Shown here: positions 53,716 to 62,205 of the stretch, one piece after another | Numbering within the stretch: the stretch's first letter is position 1 | How the letters are laid out: every line of letters begins with the position of its first letter | Source of the DNA: CAVPDA01 sp963702495 | GTDB taxonomy: Bacteria > Pseudomonadota > Gammaproteobacteria > Burkholderiales > Rhodocyclaceae | Length of the DNA: 64,000 nucleotides | Direction: 5' to 3' | NCBI GenBank assembly: GCA_963702495.1 | Contig: CAVPDA010000003.1 | Coordinates: forward strand, 620,001 to 684,000 | Position numbers and translations under genes: made by a program | The notes under the pieces: generated by a model | The model's database searches: none | What the model was told of the DNA's origin: nothing | The model's input: the letters and a program-made list of their open reading frames with translations, nothing else

Positions 53716-55084
53716 TCGTACCGGTCGCATCCTGAGCATCAGCCAGCGGCTGCTGCTCATTCTCATGGTTCCTCTCGCCGCGGTGCTGGCGCTCAGCGTG
53801 CTGGCCGACTATCGCCTGGCGTCGCGTCCGGCCGAGGACGCCCTCGACCACGCCCTGGAGGATGCGGCGCTGGCCGTCACTGCCCACCTGCACCTGCGCG
53901 ACGGAGCGATGCAACTCGAGTTCTCGCCGCTGTCCGAAATGATCCTGCGCAGCGATCAGGTGGACGAAGTGTATTTCGCCGTCATCGACCCTGCCGGGCG
54001 CGTCGTCGGCGGCGATCCGGACCTGCCCTGGAGCGACCGCGGTGGCGGCAACCCGGCCTACTTCGATGCCTCCCATCGCGGCCGGGCGATCCGCGGTGTG
54101 GTGCTCCGCGCCGTCACCGACGCGGGGCCGGCCACCATCGTGGTGGCGGAAACGACCGTCAAGCGCGACCAGGTCGCCCGCAGCATTTTCGCGGCAATGG
54201 TCCTGCCCAACATCCTGCTCATCATCATCACGCTGATCCTCGTCGCCGTCGGCGTGCGCTATGGGCTGGCGCCCCTGGCCGCACTGCGCAAGGAAATCGA
54301 AGCGCGCTCGCCGCGCGACCTGCATCCACTGCCGGTCGAGGCGGAGCCGCCGGAGACGCGGCCCCTGGTCGCCGCCCTGAACCATCTGTTCCGGCTGATC
54401 GAGGAATCCTCCGCCGGACAGCGGCGCTTCCTGGCGAACGCGGCGCACCAGTTGCGCACGCCCATGGCCGCACTGCAGACCCAGTTCGAACTGGCGGCGG
54501 CAGACCACGATCCGCAGTCCCAGCGCGCGCGCCTGGAAGCCATCGGCGAAGCGACACGCCGCGTCTCGCGCCTGACCACGCAATTGCTGGCGCTGGCGAA
54601 GTCGGAACCGGCGGCGAACATCACGGCTCAATTGCAGGACCTCTACCTGCCCGAGGTCATCGAGGCGCAGGCATCGGGCCACCTCGATCGCGCCATCGCC
54701 GCCGGCATCGATCTCGGATTCGAACTGCAGCCCGCGCATATCCGCGCCATCCCCTGGCTGGTCAACGAACTGCTCGCGAACCTGGTGGATAACGCCATCG
54801 CCTACACGCCTCATGGCGGCCGCGTCACCGTGCGCTGCGGCGAGCGCAACGGTTAACCGTTCATCGAGGTGGAGGACAACGGTCCCGGGATTCCGGTTGC
54901 AGAGCGCTCCCGGCTGTTCGAGCGCTTCTACCGCATCCCCGGAACACAAGGTCCCGGCTGCGGTCTCGGGCTCGCCATCGTCAAGGAGATCGCCGATGCC
55001 CACGGCGCCGCAATCGAACTCGACACGCCCGCCGACGGCCAGGGCACGCGGGTGGCGGTAAGCTTCCCGGCGGCGCCGGTGTGA
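53696..55084 (+). pseudogene. Sensor histidine kinase (QseC/TctE-like) with in-frame stop
   Basis: Membrane kinase partner of the upstream regulator. Helix near residues 12-34, periplasmic sensor to about 165, second helix (MVLPNILLIIITLILVAVGV), then HAMP-like region, H-box NAAHQLRTPMAAL (His251) and N-box NELLANLVDNAIAYTPHGGR. At 54854-54856 TAA follows ERNG; in the same frame the protein continues PFIEVEDNGPGIPVAERSRL, with G1 and G2 boxes (GCGLGLAIVKEI), to 55084. A single C-to-T change of a Gln codon explains it. The truncated product would lack most of the ATP lid and be inactive. Confidence 0.87.
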
Positions 55085-55127
55085 CAGGAAAGGGTGCGCG
55101 GCACCAACGCAGGGAGGATCTCGTCCC

Positions 55128-55730
55128 TCAGGTGCCGCCCCAGGCCTGTCGCAGGCGTTCGCGGTGGCGCGCCAGCCAGTGCAGGGCAATCATCGGCCAA
55201 GCCGAGTTGATGGCGCCGGCATCGAGCAGCGCCAGCGCCGCATCGGTCGGCATCGGCAGCACGCGGATATCCTCGCCTTCGTGGGCCAGGCCATGGATGC
55301 CCGCGGCATGGCGGGCATCGACCGCGCCGCAGTACAGATAGGAACGCTCGGAGGACTTGGCCGGCGTCGCATAGAAGGTGGTGATCGGCTCCAGCGCGGC
55401 GATGGCGCAGCCGGCCTCCTCCATCGCTTCGCGCCGCGCCACCTGCTCCGGCGTCTCGCCCGGCTCGATCATTCCGGCCACGATTTCCAGCATCCACGGA
55501 CCGTTGGCATCGGCCATGGCGCCGACGCGAAACTGCTCGATCATCACCACCTGGTCCAGGCGCGGATCGTAGAGCAGCACCGCCGCCACATCGGCGCGTT
55601 CGACCACCTCGCGCATCAGGCTCGGACTCATGCCGCCGCGGAACAGGCTGTGCCGCAGATGCAGCCGTTCGAGGCGGAAGAAGCCCTCGTAGCAGGTCTC
55701 GCGCGACAGGAGTTCGAATTTTCGCGTCAT
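55128..55730 (-). CDS. nudF: ADP-ribose pyrophosphatase, Nudix family
   Basis: A 200-residue protein. The Nudix box lies at residues 86-108 (GMIEPGETPEQVAR followed by REAMEEAGC) and fits Gx5Ex7REUxEExGU exactly. The N-terminal MTRKFELLSRETCYEGFFRL, ERLHLRHSLF and the central AAVLLYDPRLDQVVMIEQFR are typical of NudF, which splits ADP-ribose into AMP and ribose 5-phosphate. It is the last gene of a minus-strand run with mltA and the DUF155 gene. Confidence 0.92.
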   Translation of the reverse strand: MTRKFELLSRETCYEGFFRLERLHLRHSLFRGGMSPSLMREVVERADVAAVLLYDPRLDQVVMIEQFRVGAMADANGPWMLEIVAGMIEPGETPEQVARREAMEEAGCAIAALEPITTFYATPAKSSERSYLYCGAVDARHAAGIHGLAHEGEDIRVLPMPTDAALALLDAGAINSAWPMIALHWLARHRERLRQAWGGT

Positions 55731-55770
55731 CGCAGGGGGAGCGTGTGCGGCGGCCGTTTGGGCGCCGGAT

Positions 55771-56676
55771 TCATCGCAGGAACTCGTTGTAGATGGTGAG
55801 GACGATCTCGATCACGATCAGCGCCACGATATACCACTCGACGCGATGCGAGCTCTTGTGGCGCACCGTCTCGACCAGGATCTCGGCCGTCTTGGCCAGG
55901 GTGGCGAGCTTGCGCTCCAGGGCCAGGGCGCGCTCGCTCAGCTCGAACTCCGCGGCCAGGCGCAGGTAGAGCCCTTCCAGCGCCGGGTTGTCCCACAGCA
56001 GTTCCGGCTTGTCCATCACTTCGGCGCGACCGGTAAGCTGGTGCTCCGCCAGCAGCATGCTGCCCACCGCCTTGAGCAGGTCGCGCGTGCGCACGGAAAA
56101 GCGGCCATCGTCCGCCAGATCCTGCGCCAGAGGTTCGATGCGGTCGAAATCGGTCGCCGCGCGCCGCTCGTGGAAGGACAGCAGCGCCGCCCTGGCCAGC
56201 ACTTCCGCCAGCAGCTGCAGCCGCTCGCGGCCGGCGGCGTGCATGCGCACCAGCTCGCCGGATGGTCCTTCCGCCGCCTGGCGGTCGACCTCGACCCACA
56301 CCTGCTCCTCGGTCCCCGCATCGCCCTCCCCGGCCGCGTGCGGCCGGATCCCGCCCAGCAGCCAGTCGCGATCGCCCGGCTCCTCGGCGAACAACGCCAG
56401 CGCTCCATAGCGGAAGATGGCCGCCGCCCCGCCGCGCGGCAGCCTCACCATCAGCGGCAGCTCGGCGATGACGGGGAGATGGGCGAGCGCCTTGGTGTCG
56501 ATGCGCTCGGCGACAATGACGGCGCATGCCCGGAAGCGCCCGCCTGCGACCAGCGGCTTGATGTCGCGGGTGCGCGGATGGCGCGGCGCCGGCGCCGTCG
56601 CCGGCGGCTTGCGGGCCGGCGGCGCCGCGCTGCGCCACTTGCGCTGCGGTCGGTCGGGCGGTTGGGCGTTCGACAT
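55771..56676 (-). CDS. DUF155 (RMD1/YagE) family protein
   Basis: A 301-residue protein. After a basic, Pro/Ala-rich N-terminus come FRACAVIVAERIDTKALAHL, GGAAAIFRYGALALFAEEPG, LAKTAEILVETVRHKSSHRV and a single C-terminal membrane helix EWYIVALIVIEIVLTIYNEF. This is the architecture of DUF155 proteins, whose eukaryotic relatives (RMD1/RMND1) are mitochondrial. Bacterial function unknown; a membrane-anchored soluble domain is expected. It lies 12 bases after mltA and 40 before nudF. Confidence 0.85.
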   Translation of the reverse strand: MSNAQPPDRPQRKWRSAAPPARKPPATAPAPRHPRTRDIKPLVAGGRFRACAVIVAERIDTKALAHLPVIAELPLMVRLPRGGAAAIFRYGALALFAEEPGDRDWLLGGIRPHAAGEGDAGTEEQVWVEVDRQAAEGPSGELVRMHAAGRERLQLLAEVLARAALLSFHERRAATDFDRIEPLAQDLADDGRFSVRTRDLLKAVGSMLLAEHQLTGRAEVMDKPELLWDNPALEGLYLRLAAEFELSERALALERKLATLAKTAEILVETVRHKSSHRVEWYIVALIVIEIVLTIYNEFLR

Positions 56677-56688
56677 CCGGATCGCCGC

Positions 56689-58503
56689 TCAGTCCTCGAC
56701 GCACAGGTCGGGGTCGGGAACCAGGCAGTCGGCCTTGCGTCCCGTCGTCGTGACCTCGCCGCCGATGCCCCGCGTGCGCACCAGGGCTTCCTTCGCCGCC
56801 ACCTGCTGGCCCTTGGGCAGGAGCAGCCACATGCGCCCGTCCTCCTTCATGCGCGAGGCTTGGGCGCCGGCGGTGGCACCGAAACCCCAGAAATAGTCCG
56901 CCCGCACCGCGCCGCGGATGGCACCGCCGGTATCCTGCGCCATCATCAGCCGGGTGATGCGCGCAAGCCGGGTGTTCGCATCCGCCGTCACCAGGAATAC
57001 CGGAAAGCCCAGCGGCGTGGTGCGCGGGTCCACGGCCACCGAGCGGCCGGCGGTGAGAGGCACGCCGAGCGCGCCGATGGGACCGGCATCGCTGTCGGGT
57101 ATCTCGCGGAAGAAGACGTAGCTGGGATCGGCCTGATTCGCGCGCGCCATCGCCGCGGTGTCATTCTGCTCTGCGGCGGCGGGCGGCGCTGCCGACTTGC
57201 CCGGCGTGGCCGACTTGCCCGGCGTGGCCGGCTTCGTCGGCGTTGCCTTGGTGCCGGTCGGCGCCGCGGATTGCGTGCCCGCGGCGGCGCCGCGGCTCAG
57301 GGCCTCGATCACCTGCTCCACTTCGGCGGACTGTCTGGCGCCGGCCGCGGGCTTCGCCCCCGCGGCACGAGCGCCCGGCGGCGCCAGGCCGCGGGTCGTC
57401 ACCCCGCTGTCGCCGGCTTCGGCGTCCGCCGTCTCCATTTCGTCGATGAGGGCTTCGCCGTCATCGGCGGCGCCGCCCTCCGGCGTGTCGGCGAGCATGA
57501 GACCGCCGCGCGTACGCACCCTCGCCGCAAGCTGCTGGCGGCGGTCGGAGGCGGACTTGCCGGCCGGCAGGAAGGGATGCCCGTTCTGCTCGGCATAGGC
57601 AAGGCGAAGGGTACTGCCGTCGGGCAGCCTCACTTTGCCCGATCCCTGCACCTGCATCGAGTAGAGGGCGGCGGGATTGTCGACCCACGCCAGGATCGGG
57701 GCCGACTGCAGCGCGCCGCGCTCGATCTCGGCTCGCGTGTAGTACGGCACGATGCGATCGGCGTCGGCGCGCACGCGCAGCTTCTTGTCCCGGATATCCG
57801 CCTGGGCCTGTCCCAGGTCGATGCGATAGACCCCCGGGCCGGCGACGGCATTGGCGACCGGAATCACGTTGCGGCCGACGACCCGCGCATACACCGGGCG
57901 CTCGCGCGCACTCGCCGTCATGCTGCGCGCATTGAGCAGGAGCAGATTCTCCGGCGTGCCATAGACCGGGTAAAGATAGGGCTTGGCCAACCTGCGGCTG
58001 CCCTTGAGCAGCGGCTCGAAATAGCCGGTGACGACGCCGGTGGGCGTCTTGTCCACATTGCGGATCTGGTAGAGCACGAACTCCTGCTCGAAGAAACGCC
58101 GGATCGCCTCGTCGTTGCCGCCGTCGATGGCCGCCGCGGCCGCGCACGGCGCCTGCCACGCCGGCTTCTTCGCCAGCACGGCGCAGCTCTGGCGATACGA
58201 GCGCCACGCCTCGGACAAGCGATCCTCGCGCCAGCCCGGCAGATCGTCGAAGCGCGCCGGATCGAAGTGGGCGTGCCGGGTGCTGAAGCTCCCCGCCTGT
58301 TCCGCCGGCACCGTTGCCGCCGGCTCGACCGCCTCCACCGCTTCCGTCGCCGGCAGCGCTTCGATCGCCGCACTCGTCGCCGCCGGCGCCCGCTGCGTCT
58401 CGTGCGATTGCTCCGCCTTGCGCGCCGGCGGCGCCGCGCAGGCGCACAGCAGTGCGCCCAGCAGCAAGGCCGCAGTCGCCGCGCCGGATCTTCCTGATCT
58501 CAT
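56689..58503 (-). CDS. mltA: Membrane-bound lytic murein transglycosylase A with large low-complexity insertion
   Basis: A 604-residue lipoprotein (lipobox with Cys22) that cleaves peptidoglycan at the periplasmic face of the outer membrane. GYFEPLLKGSRRLAKPYLYP, WVDNPAALYSMQVQGSGKVR, LRLAYAEQNGHPF (residues up to 311) and PSYVFFREIPDSDAGPIGAL, AVDPRTTPLGFPVFLV, MMAQDTGGAIRGAVRADYFW are the MltA and 3D domains; the catalytic Asp lies in AQDTGGAI. Residues about 312-452 are a Pro/Ala/Gly/Thr-rich insertion, including repeated TPGKSA units, absent from typical MltA of 350-400 residues. Confidence 0.92.
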   Translation of the reverse strand: MRSGRSGAATAALLLGALLCACAAPPARKAEQSHETQRAPAATSAAIEALPATEAVEAVEPAATVPAEQAGSFSTRHAHFDPARFDDLPGWREDRLSEAWRSYRQSCAVLAKKPAWQAPCAAAAAIDGGNDEAIRRFFEQEFVLYQIRNVDKTPTGVVTGYFEPLLKGSRRLAKPYLYPVYGTPENLLLLNARSMTASARERPVYARVVGRNVIPVANAVAGPGVYRIDLGQAQADIRDKKLRVRADADRIVPYYTRAEIERGALQSAPILAWVDNPAALYSMQVQGSGKVRLPDGSTLRLAYAEQNGHPFLPAGKSASDRRQQLAARVRTRGGLMLADTPEGGAADDGEALIDEMETADAEAGDSGVTTRGLAPPGARAAGAKPAAGARQSAEVEQVIEALSRGAAAGTQSAAPTGTKATPTKPATPGKSATPGKSAAPPAAAEQNDTAAMARANQADPSYVFFREIPDSDAGPIGALGVPLTAGRSVAVDPRTTPLGFPVFLVTADANTRLARITRLMMAQDTGGAIRGAVRADYFWGFGATAGAQASRMKEDGRMWLLLPKGQQVAAKEALVRTRGIGGEVTTTGRKADCLVPDPDLCVED

Positions 58504-58652
58504 GCTTCTTCCCGCCCCCGGGTGCCGATCGCTTCCATGGCATCACCGCCCGAAAATGCCATTGTGCCAGAACGCCCGTGCTGGAAGTCAGAGTAGACGC
58601 CGGGCTGCTTTCGCTGTCAAAATCGGGTGAAACAAATTACAAGGAGCGCAGC

Positions 58653-59138
58653 ATGCACTCGCGATTCCTCGGCCGGCTCCCGCGTCTTCTGGTGCCGATG
58701 TTCGCGGCCGTCTTGATCGCCGGCTGCGCCAGCCCGCCCAAGCCGCCGCCGCCGCCGACCATCATCAAGGTCAGCGTCGAAGTCGTCCCCGGCGTCAATC
58801 CGGATGCGCGCGGACGAGCGTCGCCGGTGGTGGTGAAGTTCTTCGAGCTCAAGTCGCTCGCCGCATTCGAGAGCGCCGACTTCTTCTCCCTGTTCGAGAA
58901 GGACAAGGAAACGCTCGGCGCGGAGTCGGTGGCGCGCGAGGAAATGCAGTTGCAGCCGCAGGAGAATCGCAAGTTCGAGCGCGAGTTGCAGCCCGAAGCG
59001 CGCTTCGTCGGAGTGGTCGCCGCCTTCCGCGACCTCGAGCGCGCGACCTGGCGTGCTGCGGTGGCGGTGCCGGCGCACAAGACGACGCCGGTGACGATAC
59101 GCATCGATGCACGCAGCATCGCGCTCACCGCCCAATGA
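58653..59138 (+). CDS. tssJ: Type VI secretion lipoprotein TssJ
   Basis: A 161-residue lipoprotein: signal peptide with lipobox LIAGC (Cys25), then PPKPPPPPTIIKVSVEVVPG, VNPDARGRASPVVVKFFELK, FESADFFSLFEKDKETLG, the TssJ beta-sandwich. TssJ sits in the outer membrane and holds TssM. AAGGAG precedes the ATG at 58653. It is the first gene of the T6SS run and is divergent from mltA, so the operon promoter lies in the 149 bases between them. Confidence 0.94.
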   Translation: MHSRFLGRLPRLLVPMFAAVLIAGCASPPKPPPPPTIIKVSVEVVPGVNPDARGRASPVVVKFFELKSLAAFESADFFSLFEKDKETLGAESVAREEMQLQPQENRKFERELQPEARFVGVVAAFRDLERATWRAAVAVPAHKTTPVTIRIDARSIALTAQ

Positions 59139-59239
59139 TGCGGACGCGCACCGGTCCGCCCCGCGCCGCAGGTGCCCGTCCGCCGCATGGGTGGGCGGGC
59201 GCAATGCTATGCTTTCCTGAAATCACCGTCTGATACCCC

Positions 59240-60577
59240 ATGTCGTGGAACAGCAAGGTCGTCTGGTCCGAGGGAATGTTCCTGCAGCCGCAGCATTTCC
59301 AGCAGCATGACCGCTACCTGGAAAACCTGATCGAAGCGCGCGCCGCGCCGGTCGCGCCCTATCGCTGGGGCCATGTCGTGATGCGTCCGGACGAGGCCGC
59401 GCTCAAGCTGGGCAAGATCGCGCTGGCGGCCGGCCGCGGCATCCTGCCCGACGGCACCCCCTTCGACTTTCCGCGCGTGGACGAGGCGCCGCTGCCGCTC
59501 GACGTGCCCGCCGACGTCAAGGAGGAACTCGCCTACCTCGCCGCCCCGCTGCGCCGCCCCGGCAGCGACGAGGCCGATGTCGCCGGCGGCGACGCGATCG
59601 GACTCACCCGTTACCGGGTGTCCGAATTCGACGCCCTGGACAACAACACCGGTGCCGAGACTTCGGCCCTGGTGCAGGTCGGCAACCTGCGGCTGCGCCT
59701 CATGCTCAAGCGCGACCTCACCGACGCCTATGCCTGCCTCGGCGTGGTGCGCATCACCGAGCGCCGCCCCGACAATCAGATCCTGCTCGATGCCGGCTAC
59801 ATCGCGCCGACTCTTTCGGTGCGCGACTGCGGCACCCTGGCCGGCTACGTGCGCGAGATCCAGGGACTGCTGCACCAGCGCGGCGAGGCACTGGCGGCGC
59901 GCCTGTCCCAGCCGGGCCGCGGCGGCGTGGCGGAGATCGCCGACTTCCTGCTGCTGCAGACGGTGAATCGCTTCGAGCCGGTGTTCGCCCATCTCGGCGA
60001 AGTGAGCGTGCTGCATCCCGAGCGGCTGTATGCCACCTGCCTGCTGCTGGCGGGGGACCTGTGCACCTTCTCGCGCGAGACGCGGCGCCCGCCCGCCTAC
60101 CCGAACTACAACCATGACGAACCGGCGAAGTGCTTCACGCCGCTGATGGCCGACCTGCGACGTTCGCTCTCCATGGTGCTGGAGCAGAACGCGATCCCGA
60201 TCGAATTGCAGGACCGCAAGTACGGCGTGCGCGTGGCGGTCATTCCCGACGCCGAACTGCTGCGCAGCGCGGCCTTCGTCCTGGCGGTGACGGCGCAGAT
60301 GCCGTCGGAGGCATTGCGCGTGCGCTTTCCGACCCAGGTCAAGATCGGGCCGGTGGAGCGCATACGCGACCTGGTGAACCTGCAGTTGCCCGGCATCGGG
60401 CTGCGCGCGATGCCGGTGGCGCCGCGCCAGATTCCCTATCATGCCGGCTTCAACTACTTCGAACTCGACCGCAGCGGCGAACTGTGGAAGCAGTTGGAGC
60501 GCTCGGGGGGACTGGCGATGCACATCGCCGGCGAATTTCCCGGACTCGACATGGAGTTCTGGGCCATCCGTACGTGA
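59240..60577 (+). CDS. tssK: Type VI secretion baseplate subunit TssK
   Basis: A 445-residue baseplate protein. It begins MSWNSKVVWSEGMFLQPQHF then QQHDRYLENLIEARAAPVAP, the invariant TssK N-terminus, and ends with FNYFELDRSGELWKQLERSG, LAMHIAGEFPGLDMEFWAIR. TssK connects the baseplate to the TssJLM membrane complex. It follows tssJ after 101 bases; the next gene, tssL, is separated by 280 bases that contain a dispersed repeat. Confidence 0.96.
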   Translation: MSWNSKVVWSEGMFLQPQHFQQHDRYLENLIEARAAPVAPYRWGHVVMRPDEAALKLGKIALAAGRGILPDGTPFDFPRVDEAPLPLDVPADVKEELAYLAAPLRRPGSDEADVAGGDAIGLTRYRVSEFDALDNNTGAETSALVQVGNLRLRLMLKRDLTDAYACLGVVRITERRPDNQILLDAGYIAPTLSVRDCGTLAGYVREIQGLLHQRGEALAARLSQPGRGGVAEIADFLLLQTVNRFEPVFAHLGEVSVLHPERLYATCLLLAGDLCTFSRETRRPPAYPNYNHDEPAKCFTPLMADLRRSLSMVLEQNAIPIELQDRKYGVRVAVIPDAELLRSAAFVLAVTAQMPSEALRVRFPTQVKIGPVERIRDLVNLQLPGIGLRAMPVAPRQIPYHAGFNYFELDRSGELWKQLERSGGLAMHIAGEFPGLDMEFWAIRT

Positions 60578-60697
60578 GCGATGCGGCCATCGGTCGAGCG
60601 GCGCGGCCGCATTCGTTCGCCCGCAGCACGGCACGCCCTGCCTTCCGGAGGCAAGCTCTCGAGGCTGAATTCTTGATGATTCTGGCGAGCACTTGGA

Positions 60698-60850
60698 TTG
60701 GGCGTAGCGTTGGGGGGATCCACGAGGGAGCCTGCCCCCCTGTTCCCGTCGGGGGGACGAACAAGGGGAATCGCCCCTTGTTCGTACCTGGGGTTTTTCC
60801 GGCCATGGCGAGCGGACAATATGTCCGGTTCCGGCTCGGCCGGCTGAGGG
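60698..60850. repeat. Dispersed intergenic repeat, copy B
   Basis: Related to 24826-24990, including GAACAAGGGG-AATCG-CCCCTTGTTC (an inverted repeat forming a 10-base stem) and the CCGGCTCGGCCGGCTGAGG end just before the tssL start. It lies inside the T6SS operon, between tssK and tssL, and might affect the level or processing of the transcript. The other 127 bases of the gap show nothing recognisable. Confidence 0.65.
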
Positions 60851-60857
60851 ATAAGCC

Positions 60858-62168
60858 ATGAGCAAAGACGATCCGTTCGCGTCGATCGAGGGCGGGCGCA
60901 CGATCATCATGCCCTCGCCCGGCGGCCGTGCACCCGCGTCCCAGGCGGCCGAGCCGATGCCGTCGCGGGCAGCCATGGATACCGCCGCGCCGGTCCTGAA
61001 TGTCGGCCTGAATCCGCTGCTCGCCGCCGCCAACCCGCTGTTGAACCTGGTGCCTCAGCTGCGTGCCACTCTTTCGCACGCCGATCCGGGGGGGCTCAAG
61101 GACGCCCTGGCCCACAACATCCGCCAGTTCGAGGCGCGCGCCAAGGCCGCCAGCATCGCCGCCGAAAAGGTGATCGCCTCGCGCTACATCCTGTGCACGC
61201 TGCTCGACGAAGCCGCCGCCAGCACGCCCTGGGGCGGCTCCGGCGTGTGGGGCCGGCACAGCCTGCTGGTGACCTTCCACAACGAGGCCTGGGGCGGGGA
61301 GAAGGTGTTCCAGTTGCTGGGCAAGCTGGCCGAGAATCCCGGCGCCAACCGCGACATGCTGGAACTGATGTACGTCTGTCTCGGGCTCGGCTTCGAAGGG
61401 CGCTACCGCGTCATCGACAACGGCCGCTCCCAGCTCGAAGCGCTGCGCGAACGCCTGGCACAGATGCTGCGAAACCAGCGCGGCGAGTACGAGCACGATC
61501 TTTCGCCCCACTGGCAGGGCGTCGCGGCGAAACGCAACCCGGTGTTCGAATCCCTGCCGCTGTGGGTGGCGGGCGCCATCGCCGGCGTCCTGCTCGTCGC
61601 CGCCTACCTCGGCTTCGACATCGGCCTCAACCGCGCCTCCGATCCGGTCTTCGCCGCCATTCAGGACATCCGCGTCAAGGCGCCGGCACCGCCCCAGGCG
61701 GCCGCCGCCCCCGCGCCGGCGGCACCGGTCAAGCCGCGGCTCGCCACTTTCCTCAAGCCCGAAATCGAGGCCGGGAAAGTGGCGGTCAAGGACCTGGAAA
61801 ACCGCAGCATCATCACCATCAAGGGCGACGGCTTCTTCGAACCCGGCAGCGCTACCGTCGCGGAAGGGGTGCGGCCGCTGCTGGCGCGCATCGCCGAAGC
61901 CCTCAACTCGGTGCCGGGCCAGGTGCAGGTGATCGGGCATACCGACAGCCAGCCGATCCGCTCGGTGCGCTTTCCCTCCAACTGGCATCTGTCCCAGGAG
62001 CGGGCGAAGGCGGTGGCGCAACTGCTCTCCGCCACCGTGCAGCAGGCGCGCCTGACGGCGGAGGGACGCGCCGACGCCGAGCCGCTGGCGCCGAACGACA
62101 CGCCGGCCAACCGCGCCCGCAACCGCCGCGTCGAGATCACCCTGTTCGCCGCCAACAAGGGCGTCTGA
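60858..62168 (+). CDS. tssL: Type VI secretion protein TssL with C-terminal OmpA domain
   Basis: A 436-residue inner-membrane protein. N-terminal DotU/IcmH domain (NPLLNLVPQLRATLSHADPG, EKVIASRYILCTLLDEAAAS, TPWGGSGVWGRHSLLVTFHN), one membrane helix near residues 237-255 (WVAGAIAGVLLVAAYLGF), a Pro/Ala linker and a C-terminal OmpA-like peptidoglycan-binding domain (FFEPGSATVAEGVRPLLARI, VIGHTDSQPIRS, NRARNRRVEITLF). This extended form anchors the membrane complex to the cell wall directly. tssM starts 37 bases downstream. Confidence 0.95.
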   Translation: MSKDDPFASIEGGRTIIMPSPGGRAPASQAAEPMPSRAAMDTAAPVLNVGLNPLLAAANPLLNLVPQLRATLSHADPGGLKDALAHNIRQFEARAKAASIAAEKVIASRYILCTLLDEAAASTPWGGSGVWGRHSLLVTFHNEAWGGEKVFQLLGKLAENPGANRDMLELMYVCLGLGFEGRYRVIDNGRSQLEALRERLAQMLRNQRGEYEHDLSPHWQGVAAKRNPVFESLPLWVAGAIAGVLLVAAYLGFDIGLNRASDPVFAAIQDIRVKAPAPPQAAAAPAPAAPVKPRLATFLKPEIEAGKVAVKDLENRSIITIKGDGFFEPGSATVAEGVRPLLARIAEALNSVPGQVQVIGHTDSQPIRSVRFPSNWHLSQERAKAVAQLLSATVQQARLTAEGRADAEPLAPNDTPANRARNRRVEITLFAANKGV

Positions 62169-62205
62169 CTTTTCCACCAGTGCCGCACAACGACGCGACG
62201 TCCGC

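Noticed and set aside
55846..58497. 883-residue plus-strand frame opposite DUF155 and mltA
   Set aside because: Spans two real minus-strand genes and their gap; composition is typical of a GC shadow.
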